Positions 12,732 through 25,253 of a DNA stretch of 64,000 bases are shown piece after piece. Where the stretch lies: assembly GCA_001414485.1 (NCBI GenBank), contig LLEY01000229.1, forward strand, positions 16,225 to 80,224, in the 5' to 3' direction. Made by a program: the position numbers and the translations under genes. The first letter of the stretch is position 1. Each line of letters opens with the position of its first letter. This stretch comes from Calycina herbarum. Taxonomy: Eukaryota; Ascomycota; Leotiomycetes; Helotiales; Pezizellaceae. The notes beneath the pieces are model-generated. The model saw only the letters and a program-made list of their open reading frames with translations, did not search any database and was not told the origin of the DNA.

Positions 12732-15700
12732 AAAACAGTCGCTAGATAGTTTATTTAAACCTTCTATTAAAAGCACTATCTACTAAAAGTAATAGTATTA
12801 GATTAAGAAACGTAGTTTATAAGCTATCTTTAGATAAGAGTATATTCTCTCTTAGAAACTATATAAAGACTTTCTACTACTTTTTATCTAGAAATAGACA
12901 GATCTATAGAATAAATAAACTAGACAATAGAAACCTATCTATAAATGTTCGTAGATTATACTTAAGATAACTAGGAAGAACTATTACTTTTTATAGAATT
13001 AGTAATTAATAACCGAATAGTATTAGCTATAAAAGTAAGCTCTTTCTTCTTTAAATATAGATATTACACCGAGTCTCTAGATATCTAGTATAAACTCTTA
13101 AATAAAGCTATACTATAATTACTTATTTAGAAAGCTAATATAATTATATAAAAGCTTAAAGAAGTATAGAAATAGATATAGTCGGTAATAGCTACTATAT
13201 AGTAAATAATAGAAGACGTTATAAACAAAAGAAGATAATAAGTATTAAGCTTTAAAGTTAGAGATAAAGTTTAGCTAAACTTATAAAACGTTCGTATAAT
13301 AAGGAAGTTAAAGAAGCTTAATACAAAGTAGGCTAAATATATAGTACTAACGTGTATATATAGCGAACCGGCTAAACAAGCGAACCGGCTAAAACCCCGC
13401 GCCTCTACTATACCTCTACTAAATATTAAATTTCTCTATAATAAACGATACCTTAGAAAAATAACGAAAGCCGGTTAGTCTTAGCTATCTAGGCTATGTA
13501 AAAAGACTTAAATTTACGTACTCGAGCTGCTGCGAGGACCTATTCTATAGATTACTAGAAGCTAGGTCGACGTTTACTTAGTATACCTTTATAGCGCGAT
13601 ATTCTAGCTAATTTACAGAAAATAACCGAGCTAGAGGAATTAGTGCTTATTTAACATATCCTCGACCTAGCTATAAAAGGATTTCCTCTACAGATATCTA
13701 TAGTTAAGAATATAGTAAATCGACTTCTTAAAGCACGCGACGCGCTATACGTTAGAACGCGTTAGGCTTCTAACTTTATTAAGCGCTGCCTAGAACTCTA
13801 GACACGCTTCCAACGAAAATACAACTACTAGAGAGCTAAGTACGAAGACCTAGAAGTTATTCGTAGCTAGTTTAAGCTTATATAAAGCACAGTAGCGAAG
13901 TACGGAATCTACGATATAGATATCTATAACTTTAATAAGACCGGGTTTATAATAGACGTTATCTTAACTACGATAGTTATTACAAGCTTAAAAGGACGTG
14001 TAAGAGTAAAAAGAGTATAGCCTAGTAATCGGGAATAGGTTATAATAATCTAGGGAGTTAATACCTAAGGCTAGAGTGTTCTACTATTTATAATTATTAC
14101 TATAAAAAATCATCTCGCTTCTTAGTACTAAAACAGTAGATTTCTACCTAACTAGGTAATTACTATTACTAAAAATAGTTAGATAATAAATAAGAAAGGC
14201 ATAGATTAGATTCGACATTTTAAGAAGTATACTAAGTCCTAATCTATTAATAGTTATCGCCTATTAGTCTTCGACAGCTATAAAAGCTACTACTCTAACG
14301 AGTTTAAGAAATATTACAAGGAAAATAACATTATTACTCTTTATATACCTGCTTATTCTTCTTATATACTCTAGCCACTCAACGTTAGCTGTTTTAGCCT
14401 TTTAAAAAAGATATATAGTTAGTAAATTAAAGATATAATACAGGCTTAGATTATCTATATTACTAAGAATGATTTCTTTTCTACCTTCTACGCTGTATTT
14501 AATATTATAATAATAAAAAGCAATATCCGAGGAGGGTTCCGAGAGGCTAGGCTTCTTCTATTTAACCTAGAAAGTGTGATTTCTATACTTAATCTTAAGC
14601 TAAAGACGCTAACGTCTTCAAACTCCCCCCCGTGTTCTACTTAGCCTTAGGTTTCCTAGACACTAAATAACCCTACTAAAGCCTTATTATAGACTATATT
14701 TATTAAAGATCGAATTTCCTACTACCAAAGTAGCTCTCTAACCCCTATTTACGAGGCTATTAACTAGTTTATAAAGGGTATATTAAAAGTAATACACTAG
14801 ATAGTACTATTAAAAGCTAAGAACTAGAGACTTCGACAAGTAAATAAAGCACTAAGTAAGCGCTATAGAGCTAAAAAAACACGCCTATAGTAAGGAGGAT
14901 CACTTAGCTAATAGGAAGCGCAGGACCTATAAGATAATAGAGACGTTAGTAAGCAGGTAATATAGGAAATAAAGAGAAGTAGTAGTTAGAAGCCGAGGGA
15001 AGAATCACGTATACAGCGCTATAGCAACTACGGAGAGACTGGTTATAATACGCGTACTTATAATATTATAAAAGAAGTATCTAAGAAAGAGATTTCTAAG
15101 TAGTTTTAATTAATTAGAAGCGTTGTAGTAGAGTTACTACAATTTTAATCGCAAGCGTGGAAAATTTTAGCCGGTTCGCTTATTTAGCCGGTTCGCTATA
15201 TATACACGTTAGAAGTAATTAGAATATATAGTTACTGCTTAGATACTTCTCCTAGAATCTATAACGTATTCTACTCCTAGCTTCTATAACCAGCTTCGAA
15301 TAACCTACTACTAAGTTAAGTTTAAGATAATAATTAACCTAGACTAGAGATCCTCGAAGATAACTAGGAATATATAGTAGAAGCGATTCTTAACAAACGT
15401 AGAAGATAAGGACGTACTAGTAAGCTACTAGTAAAATAGAAAGGATATACTAAGCTAACCTAGAAGTCTTAAGACGCTCTAGAAGATACGAGAGCTTATA
15501 ACCTCTAGAGAATAAGAGAGAGAGTAATATAACAGTTTATATCTAAAGAGTACTCGGTCTACTAACCTTTGTATAAATACGAAATCTTACGTAACCTAAT
15601 ATAACAACCTTAGTAATTACCTTACTTATAATTACCTTACTTAGTAATCACCTTACTAATCTATAACAAGAGCGTAAGGTTTACTACCTTAGTAATCACC

Positions 15701-15880
15701 TTAGTAACAGAAGCTATAATAAAAAGCTATAACGATATCTCAGTCTCTTATAGCTTATACTTACTAAGGAACCTCGAAGTAAGAGATATAAGACCTCTTC
15801 TCTTCTACGTAGAATAGACTTCTCTTCTTAGTTAATTCTTCTTATAATAAAGACAACCTTATCTATTAACCTCTTTATAT
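12732..15880 (+). mobile_element. Chromodomain Ty3/gypsy element D, 3' portion, RIP-degraded
   Basis: Plus-strand integrase C-terminal half at about 12830-13347 (TDRST-ERINQ-like start, then VSPFFFKYGYY-like block) continues after a Fot1a insertion at 15202, ending in a chromodomain at about 15340-15490 (NQEYIVEAIL, LLVKWKGYTK after mentally reversing Q/W stops). Downstream are AGTAATCACCTTA short repeats (about 15595-15705), a TATA-like ATAAAAAGC, and then copia sequence by about 15880, so the stretch between is probably its 3' LTR; the exact right edge is uncertain. The 5' part lies left of element C, outside the window. Confidence 0.65.
13350..15199 (+). mobile_element. Fot1/pogo-like DNA transposon Fot1a, 1850 bp, RIP-inactivated
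   Basis: Bounded by TA target duplications (13348-13349, 15200-15201) and inverted ends starting ACGTGTATATATAG. Each end carries two direct copies of AGCGAACCGGCTAA. The interior encodes a DDE-1 superfamily (pogo/Fot1) transposase with many stops: first catalytic block near 13921-13955 reads YNFNKTGFIID (Asp to Asn), second block near 14263-14290 reads LVFDSYKS. Length is usual for Fot1 elements. It interrupts the integrase/chromodomain region of element D. The 433-bp MITE copies in this window share its ends. Confidence 0.88.
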
Positions 15881-16455
15881 TCGGCCTATAATAGAGATCT
15901 AGAGAGATTAAGCGAATTAGTCGATTACTATATTATAAGAAGCTTACGTATAGTAATTACTTATAAGACTTTCTATAGATAAGTATAATCTCGTTTCTAC
16001 GTCTTATATACCTAGAATAGTACTTAAACTACGACTTAAACGCGAGGAAGTTATATATAGAGAGTTAAAGCTATACTAGTAAATCGTTAGAAGTGTAATA
16101 TATCTCTTAAATAGTATAAAATTCGATATTATATATATAGTAGAACAACTTATAAGGTATATAGCCAGCTCTATAAAAGAACACCTTTAATATATAAAAC
16201 ACCTTATATAGTATCTTAAAGAATCGATTAATAATAGTATTATATATAGAGAATAAAAAGGACAAATAACAACTTAAGACTTTGACGTATATACTCGAGG
16301 AGTTTATAGTTTAAGTAACTTTGTACTTTATAGTAATACTACCTAGGCTACTAAAGACGATCGTAAGTCGTTTAGTAGCTAGGTAGTAACTCGATATAGA
16401 GGAACAGTCTCTTAGACTACTTAAAGGCAAAAGTATATAGCTTTAAGTACTATAG
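15880..16455 (+). mobile_element. Ty1/copia element E, left segment (RT end and start of RNase H)
   Basis: After reversing RIP stops the frame reads like copia polymerase: IEIQRDRANRSITIL, QEAYVRRLL, IVGSVIYLLNS, KEHLQYIKHL and then the RNase H segment ending ALSTI at 16455. The same frame resumes exactly at 28046 beyond element B (SEISAVSEGAREAAWLKKL), so the two pieces are one element split by B. The left boundary with element D is approximate and the 5' half is not in the window. Confidence 0.75.
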
Positions 16456-17371
16456 TATAACGAAACTCAAACGAACTAAACAAAGATAACTAAGTCTTAA
16501 AGGTTAGTATATAGGTAAGAAGTATAGATATACTAGGTTGTTTACTTAGAAGTGAACTTATTACTTATATTAAAGATATTAAATAAGATAATAAGATTAA
16601 TAACTAAAGTTAAGTATAAAGCTCCTATCTAATAGCAGACGTGCTAGTCTTATATAGAACCTTCGTTCTCTAAGTATATCGCTTTTATCGCTTATATCGC
16701 TCGCGTCGCTCGCGATTACAGCGATTAGAGCGATATAAGCGATCACGTTATATAACTATATATAACTTCTAACAGTCTTATAATAGTAAGATTCTAAAAC
16801 CCTTAAATACCTTCTATATTACTAATTTCCTTCTATATTACCTTCCTTTCCTAGATGTCGTATCTTATCTTATTAGAGAGCTGTCTAGATATAACGAAAC
16901 TCAAACGAACTAAACAAAGATAACTAAGTCTCGAAGGTTAGTATATAGGTAAGAAGTACAGATACGCCGGGTTGTTTACTTAGAAGTGAACTCGTTACTT
17001 ATATCAAAGATGTCAAATAATATAATAAGATTAATAACTAAAGTTAAGTACGAAGCTCCTATCTAATAGCAGACGTGCTAGTTTTATATAGAACCTTTCG
17101 TACTACCCGGATCCTTATACAAGCCTGGATCCCTGGATCCCTCTAGATCCCCTAAGGGATCCGAGAGGATCCATTACGTGACTACTAATGATTATCCAAC
17201 AGTGAGATCCGGAAATACCTAAATGCCTTTGTATTACTGATTTCCTCCTATACTACCTTCCGTTTCCTAGATATCGTGCCTTGTTCTATTAGAGCGCCGT
17301 CTGAACTACTTACCACGTATAACGTGATTCGTAACACTAGACTACTTACTACGTAGCTGTAATTCGTAACA
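16456..17371 (-). repeat. 3' LTR of element B, split by a solo LTR
   Basis: Homologous to the other LTRs of the family over 16456-16889 and 17342-17371; the solo LTR 16890-17336 separates the two. It carries a perfect 16-bp inverted repeat, arms 16687-16702 and 16728-16743, built of ATCGC units, immediately upstream (element sense) of the TATATAAG box. Confidence 0.9.
16890..17336 (-). repeat. Solo LTR nested in the 3' LTR of element B
   Basis: 447 bp, ends TG...TA, flanked by perfect 5-bp duplication CTAGA (16885-16889, 17337-17341). Same family as the A and B LTRs but its upstream cassette is different: five GGATCC sites within 64 bp (17109-17172). Probably the product of LTR-LTR recombination of a full element inserted into the LTR of its own relative. 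Confidence 0.92.
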
Positions 17372-19352
17372 CTATCCCCTTCTTAGACTAGCGTGTCTCT
17401 ACGCTTAAGTACACTCTATGAAAATATCGTTAAGAGACTAACAGCCTCTCTCGCTTCTATTATATCGTTAACACCTCTCTTAAAAGATAGACTTAAATAA
17501 TATAGAACTCTTAACACTCTTTATATTAAACGTATAAGACGTGAAATAACTTCTTATAATTATTATATTAATATAAAAACCAGCTATCGATGTATTAGTA
17601 TTACTAGAGGTTCTAAGTATTCTAAATATACTAGGAAAGGTAAATCCTATAATATTAAGAAGTAAAATTAAATACTCTTACTTTTTAAGTAAGAATCTCT
17701 TAATACTTAGAAGCGATAGTTATAGTAAGAAGAGGAGATAGCTTATAAGGTTTAAGAAGAAGCTATATAGAAGATCCTTCGACTATAGAAACAATAACGC
17801 TTTCTTACTAAGCAGGAGTAAGAAATGCTCTATTATAGTCTTACTAATCTATAAGAGCTTAATAAAGCTAAAGAGAGAGAAAGAGAAGAGAAAGAGAAGA
17901 GAGAGGTAGAGGTCGCCTAGCTAGCAGCCTCTTCTACCTCTAGTAGCTCTACTTTTATTAAGCTATCTCTTAATTTAGCCTTTCTCGAGGCTTTTCCTTC
18001 TAATTACGAGATGTAGGTAACTCTAGGTTTTAGTAGTAGAACTTCTAAAGTTCTACTAAGTAATAGTTAAGATTACCTCTTAGTTTTTAAGTGTTTTCTA
18101 AATATAGATAATTTAACTATTTAATTAAATACTTAACTTATCTTCTAATAGGTTTATAGTTAAGAATCTTTTTAACTTTATATTCAGTGTTTAGGTTTAC
18201 TAGTTGAATTTCTATAAGTAGAGCTAGTAGTACTCCTAGTAGTACTAGTTTAAGTAGAGATATATAGAATACTAGATAGATATTTATTATCTATAGTAGT
18301 ACTAATTTATAATTTAAAGGTCTCTTAACTCGTTTAATTTTAAATAGTCTAAGTTTTTTATATAATCTAGTTTATTACTTAGTCTTTTTATATTAATGTT
18401 TTTCTATACTAAGTAGACTTTATCTCTCTCTTTTAGCGTTAGCTTCTAACTACGTCGTTTATTATAATAGTATACGTTTCTCTTAGTAATAAACTATAAG
18501 TCTTCTATAAGTTCTTTATATAACCTCTTAATTTTTAAGACCTAAATATAAGTAAGTTGATTATTAATAGTTATAGATAGTAGTTCTTAATATACTATTA
18601 ATTCGTATCTAAAGTTAGCGTAGAATAGTATATTAAGTATTATTTCTATTACTAAACTATTATAAGCAAACTATATTAGAGGCAGTAGTTCTACCTAGTT
18701 ATTTTACTAGTAGTTTATATAATAACGAAGGTATATCTTAACTACTTAATTTATCTATTTATTTCCTCTGTTTATTTAAGAGTGAAAAGCTATAGAAAGC
18801 TTCTTTTTCGTACCTAATTATTCTATAATAGCGATCTAAAATTTAGAGGTAAAGACTTTATCTTTATCTAAGAGTATTTCTTCTAGTAGTTTATATCTTA
18901 AGATTACTTCTTTAAGAAATATAAATACTAGTTCCTTAGCTATACTTAACTCTATATATAGTACTAAAATTATATATTTCGTAAGTCGTTCTATAATAAC
19001 TAAGATTGAGTTATACTTAACTTCTATTATTAGATCTTTAGATTTTAATAGTTTAATAATAAAATCTTAAGATATTAATTTCTAAGGTATCTATAGTATT
19101 AGAGTAGTATTTATCTATCTATAAGAAGTATAATAGAAAGCCTTATTCCTAGTATAGATATTATATTCTACTATTACTTCCTTAACTATTATAGATAATC
19201 GATTAATATAGTAGTATTATTTTATTCTCTAGAGAGTTCGACGAACTCTCTAGTATCTATAAGCTAGTACCGAATAATATTCTTTAATAAATTCTCTTAT
19301 ATATAAATTCAGAACCTATAACTTTCTATTTTTATATCTTTCTTTATTATTA

Positions 19353-21499
19353 ACGTGGTTTATTAGTACTCTACGTATATTAGTACTCTACGTACTTTTC
19401 CTCTATCTTATTACTTTAGAATATAATTAAATAACTATAATATATTAAATTAACTAAAACTACTTAGAATCTAATAAACTAGATATATCTATAGCCTCTT
19501 AATAAGTTCGTATATTATAACTAGTCTTTCTATAAGTGCTATATCGTTACCTAGAGAGTTATCTCTTATTTTATCTCCTCTTCTTAGAACGTCTATCGCG
19601 TCGAGCCTATTCCTCTGCCTCTCTTTAAGCTAATACGTCCTACGTATCCTCTATAGTAAGTATACCTCCTTAATAGACCCGAGTCTTTTTAGCCCTGTAA
19701 CGCTTACTAAGGGCTTTATTTACTACTTAAAGAGTACGGACCTCTGCTAATAAAAGAGTTACTTTATATACTAACCGCTCTCTACCCTTTGCTAATATAG
19801 CAACTGTTTGAAAAATAGACGTTAATAAGCTTTCTTAATAACGTGTAATATAATTCTTAACTAAAGTTGTTTATAAAAGAGCATTAGTTAGGTTATAAGA
19901 GGTCTATAAGACCTAAGGGTCAGCGTTCGCAGAAGAGAGGTTATAACGGCACGAAACGGATACTACTACAAAAGAGGTATATGGGAGTGCGTTCGGTAGA
20001 ATGACATATCCGAATACTAGGCTCTGATACGAAGGAAAAGACCAAATTGGTCTTTCCTTAAGAGAGAGTAAGGGCATCTATATACAAGAGGGCCGGATAA
20101 TAACAAAAGTCCGTACCGATCCGGCTCTGACAATTCCGAAACCATCTGTGCCGTACTATACTCGGCACGTATTCTTGGCTATTCCGATGGCTCGGCAATT
20201 CCATAAATAGCTGGCCATCACAGAGGTTAGTAGGTTTAAGAGTTCGTAATCGGATATTAAGCTTTAATATTATAGCTTAGAGATTAAAAGATACTAAGCC
20301 AGCTCTGCGGAATCCAGCTTAGGCGTTTTAGACTATTATTAATTCTAAATATACTACTTTAAAGGCGAGAAAGAACTCGACCTTAGTAATATAGTTAATA
20401 TAAGCTTTAATAAAAGTCTTAATTTAGCAACTATATACTTGTTTTAATATACTTAAATATCTAACGTCGAGTAGCTAGATAAGATAAGAAGAGTAAGAAG
20501 GTAAGCAAAGAGTTATAATATTATAAGCTTTATAATACTCTTAGAATTCGGCGGATTCGTAACTCTTATATCTATCTAATACTAGTATTCGATATAGACC
20601 TCTTATATAAGCAGTAGTATACTTATCAAAGTGCTAAAGCTATTCTAGACCTGTCTTATTATTTATCTATCTATTGTTTATAGGTTTAATAACCTAGTTA
20701 TATAGGAGGCCGCCCTTAGTATACTAATTCTCGAGATAATTCTTCTCTTAAACTACTAAAAATAGAGACATGTTCTAACTCTCGCTATTTATATAAGTAA
20801 TTACTATAGTCTATTCTCGATTACCTAGCTAAACTGCCTTACCTCTGCTACGTCGATTAGCGCGTATAACAACTATAGCTAGGCTTATAGTATCTATTAT
20901 AAAGCCTGTCTTATCGAAGTTATAGAAGTTATAATCTAAAACACTGTATTTTACTCTTATATTCTCTATAAGTTGAAACTACGCGCTAATAAGCGCTAGA
21001 TCTTCGTATAAGGCTCTTTAAAAGTCGTAAATACGATTAAAACGTGTCTTTAATTCTAGTCGACGTTATACGAATTAAGATATCTAGAGCTTACTAACGC
21101 GTCTTCTCTTCCGCGATTCGAAGATATAATTCGCTATATCTTCTATACTAGCTAGCTAGAGCGTAAATCCTCTTATATCTAAATTAAGTATATATCGAAT
21201 AACTACCTCCTTCTCTAAGTTGTTTAATTTAAGGTTTAATAGTAGACGTTTATAAAGAGTAGTATAACCGTTTATTCGAAGTTAAAGCGTAGATTTAGAA
21301 ATATTATAGATTTTCGTAGTAGACCGACGACTTAGCTTTTTAGCTATATAGATAGCCTTAATAGCTAAGATAATTCGTGCTTCTTACGTTTGAATTTCTA
21401 TTTAGAGCGGTTGATAAAACGCGTGTTAAAGTTAGAGTATAGTTAATAGAGGAAAAGTACGTAGAGTACTAATATACGTAGAGTACTAATAAACCACGT
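19353..21499 (-). mobile_element. Fot1/pogo-like DNA transposon Fot1b, 2147 bp, RIP-inactivated
   Basis: TA duplications at 19351-19352 and 21500-21501; inverted ends begin ACGTGGTTTATTAG and each carries two direct copies of TTAGTACTCTACGTA. The minus strand encodes a Fot1-like DDE transposase with scattered stops: N-terminal region SRRSTTKIYNISKSTL, first catalytic block YNFDKTGFIID intact near 20901-20935, second block LVLDRYKSYES near 20540-20575. Without the nested 281-bp solo LTR (19942-20222) and its duplicated 5 bp it would be about 1.86 kb, the usual Fot1 size. Inserted in element B. Confidence 0.9.
19942..20222 (-). repeat. Solo LTR of a second LTR family, nearly free of RIP
   Basis: 281 bp with perfect 5-bp duplication GAGGT (19937-19941, 20223-20227), ends TGTGATGG...TATA in minus orientation. 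Base composition is balanced and CA/TG dinucleotides are kept, in sharp contrast with the surrounding Fot1b sequence. A second, RIP-mutated copy lies at 63346-63647. Confidence 0.85.
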
Positions 21500-22119
21500 T
21501 ATACTTATTTATAGTATAGTAAATATTAGTGAAATCCCTTCTCTAAACTAGGTTAGATAGTATATCCTCCTATTTAGCTAACTCTAGCTAATCCTTCTTC
21601 TATACCTACTATATCTTTTCTTACTATAGATTGTTATTTCTTATAATAGCGATTTTATAAACTATAGAGGCTAAGTCTCTATTCTTAAGAGTTTTTAAGA
21701 TTATAATCTTCTTATACTTTTTATTTCCCTTATACCTAGGTTTCTAGTTAAGAGTATTAGCTTAAGCGTTTAATATTGTCTTTATATATCGAATAATAAT
21801 ATTAAACCCTTCTAATATCTCTAACTATCTAGCTAACTATCTAGTTATAAGTTCCTTAGTTATTATAAACGTCTTAAGATTCTTATAGTTAGATAAAACT
21901 ATAACTTAGTATTTTACTAGCTATAAGTAGATTCTCTAGTATTCTAAAGCTAATACTATAATAAGTAATTCTTTATCAAAGATACTATAGTTTTATTATA
22001 CTAGGTTAAATATTTTAGAATAGTATATAATAGGTATAAGTTTTCCTTTATTATTTAGTTATAAGTAAATTATACTTATTACTATATCTAAGACGTCTAT
22101 CTTAATTATACTAGGTTTA

Positions 22120-22552
22120 ACGTATATGTATAGCGAACCGGCTAAACAAGCGAACCGGCTAACTAAAAACACATCTAAAATCGCGATTTTGACATTTTAA
22201 TATCTCTACGAACTATTAATCAAAAGTTTTAAAATTAAAACTTTAATTTCATTACTATATATATATTTAGAATTCTAAGTTTCAGACGCTATATGATTTT
22301 ACTTAGCGATTCGCTTAAAAATACCTTTATAATCTTATCTTTTTTCTTCTTCTTTTAATAACTTTTTAATATAAATTAGCCTTAGTCTTACATTTTATAA
22401 CTTTTATATTTATATAGTAATAAAATCAAAGTTTTAATTTTGAAATTTTTAATCAACAATTCGTAAAGATATTAAAATATTAAAATCGCGATTTTAGGTA
22501 TATTTTCAGTTAGCCGGTTCGCTTGTTTAGCCGGTTCGCTATATATACACGT
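22120..22552. mobile_element. 433-bp foldback MITE sharing Fot1a ends
   Basis: TA duplications at 22118-22119 and 22553-22554. Ends carry the same ACGT...TATAG terminus and two AGCGAACCGGCTAA copies as Fot1a. Inside them a long inverted repeat with AAAATCGCGATTTT and AAAGTTTTAA(A)TT blocks makes the element fold on itself. No coding sequence. A second copy starts at 63710. Probably mobilised in trans by Fot1a-type transposase. Confidence 0.88.
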
Positions 22553-25253
22553 TATCTATATTAAAATCGTATAAAATAGGTTTTTCTATAAACCTTACTT
22601 TAATTCTCTAAAAAGCGTTCTTAGTCTATTTATTCTAAATAATTTTAATAGCCTTTTTTACTAATACTAATATTAGCTTAGTAATCTTTATATAGTCTTA
22701 GATAAACAGACAGCAGAAGTTTATAAATCTAAAGAAGAACTATATATCTTTTATATTCTCTAGTAATTTCTAGTTTAAGATATCTTAGATCTTTACTAGA
22801 TCTATTTCTATTTTCTCTAAGCTAAATACTTATCCTAGAAAAAGTATCTAAGTTACTCTAAACTTGTATTTTAAGAGTTTTAATTAAGAGTTTACTTTTA
22901 TAAGCTATTATAAAACTTCTTTAATATATCTCTTATATTCTTCTTCTTTTTCTAAGAAGATTAAGATATTATCTAAGTAATAAATTACTATTACTTCTAA
23001 AAGATCTTCTAAAATATTATTATTTTATCTCTAATATATAGCTAGTACGTTATATAGTCTAAATAGTATATCTATATATTTGTAAAGACTTAATAGTAAG
23101 GCGAATACTATCTTTTATTTATCTTTAACTTTTATTTATATAAGTCTATAAGTATTTTATTAATCTAGTTTCGTAAATCGTACTACTTTACTTAACTTAT
23201 CTTATAAGTATTAGCTAGGTAGCAGGCGATAAGCGTTCTTAACTATAGTATAATTTACTTCTTAGTAATTAATATATACTCTTCTCTCTAGGTTGTCTTT
23301 CTTTTTACTAATAAGTATATTTAAGGTAATTAATAACTTAGATTTCTTAATATATCTCTTCTTAATATCTTCTCTTATATAACTTTCTATCTTTTATAAG
23401 CTTTTCTAGTTATATAACTAAAGCTTCTACTTTAAAAGATAATAACTCTCTTTTAATTTAATCTTATAATCCTATAAGTAATATTCTAGCAAGGCTTATA
23501 AATCTTCTAGGTTTTTAAACAAAGCTCTAAATTCTCTATACTATATAGGTATTTTGTTATTAGCTGGTTTACTAACCTATAGAGGACCTTAGATAAGGTG
23601 TTCTAGTGTCTTAGAAGAGGTAGTACTAACCTTGTTCTAGCCTTATAGTTATAATTATAAACCTATATAATTATATTAACTAAAGGTTATTTTCTAAGCC
23701 TTCTAGTTACTATTTAGATTATATTCTTAAATCTATAGTATACTAAGTATTACTTCTTTACTTCCTATCTCGATAATATCAAATTATATATTTAAATAGT
23801 ATTCTTTAATATTAACTTTTATTAGAATAGTCTACTAATTAATAACTCTATTTTAGTATATAATATCCGTTCTATTAACTACTCCTAGATAGTATAGCTT
23901 TATACCTTTGATTAAGATATTTAGCTTCTTTAAAGCTATTAGAGAAATAAAGTTACTCGTTGCTTCTAAGTCTATTATAACTTATAACTTCTTTCCTTAT
24001 ATTTTCATAGTTACTACTAACTGTCTTTCTTCTAAAGTAGCGTCTAATTTTACCTTAATATATTAGACTTCAAAGGATTGATTTTCTTAGTTATATTTTC
24101 GTTCTTTCTTACTTTTATACTATAGAAAGAATTTCACTCTTTCCTAGTCTATATATACTATCTCGTATACTAATTAGTATTTTATAATTCCTATAGTCTT
24201 AGAAGTCCTTCTTATAAATCGTTTTAGTAAGTTTCTATATCTATATTAGACCTACTTATAACTAGTCTTCTTAATAGTTTTTATAGACTATAGTTCTTTT
24301 ATATATAGATAATCTAAAGTAGCTTCTAGTATACTTATCTCTAGTTTAATATAATAAACCTTAAAACTTCTTCTACTATTATCTTTCTTTAAAGAGCTTA
24401 AGAAGAATATCACCTTTTTATTATTAGAAAAGACTACCTTATATATTAGACTATCTTCTATAGTTCTCTTAAGTTTTAGAAGAGTTCTAATAAAACATCT
24501 CTCTATTAACTAGTCTAATATAGTATATAGTTTATATTAAACCTATTTAATAGTTGTTTTTTATAAGGTTTTAGTAATCTATCGTTTACCTTCTTTTAGT
24601 TAGTAAAATTCCTAGATTAGAGTAGCTTAGAGGTTTACTTAAATAACTCTAAATATCTGCTAATCTTCTAATTCTTTAAATAATATTACTATTTCTTTCT
24701 TTACTCTTAATATCTAATATTTCTTATTAATTTCTAACTTATAGTCTTAACTAGGTAAGTAGGTAGTAATATCTAATTTTAGATATCTATTATATTTATT
24801 AAAACCTTCTAGATAATACTACTACTATTTAATAATATTATTCTTTAAGCTAGTAACTATCTATAAGTCTCTCTTCTCTAGGTAGTTGTTTAATACTATC
24901 TATTCTAGTCTAGGTTCTTTAAATTTAGTAGTTCCTCTTCTAGTAATATAGCTAACTATTATTACTTAGTCTTATTTATTCTAAACGATTATATAAGTAG
25001 TTAAAACTATAGAGTTAATTCCCTAAGTAGAATATAGATTCTAAAAATTAGGTTTTTAATTTTCTATATATACTTATCTATTCCCTCTCTTAAAAGTTCT
25101 AATAAATACTTATGTCTTACTCTATTTAGGCTTATATATTCTTAGATCTACCTCTAATAAATTAGATACTAATTCTAACGATTCTAATAAACTTATTAAT
25201 AGTAGCGATTCGTATTCTACTTAAAGAGGTAATTTATAATCTATTTCCGACTA

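Noticed and set aside
15590..15710. AGTAATCACCTTA repeats considered as a CRISPR-like array
   Set aside because: Units are short, without regular unique spacers, inside a retrotransposon LTR of a eukaryote.
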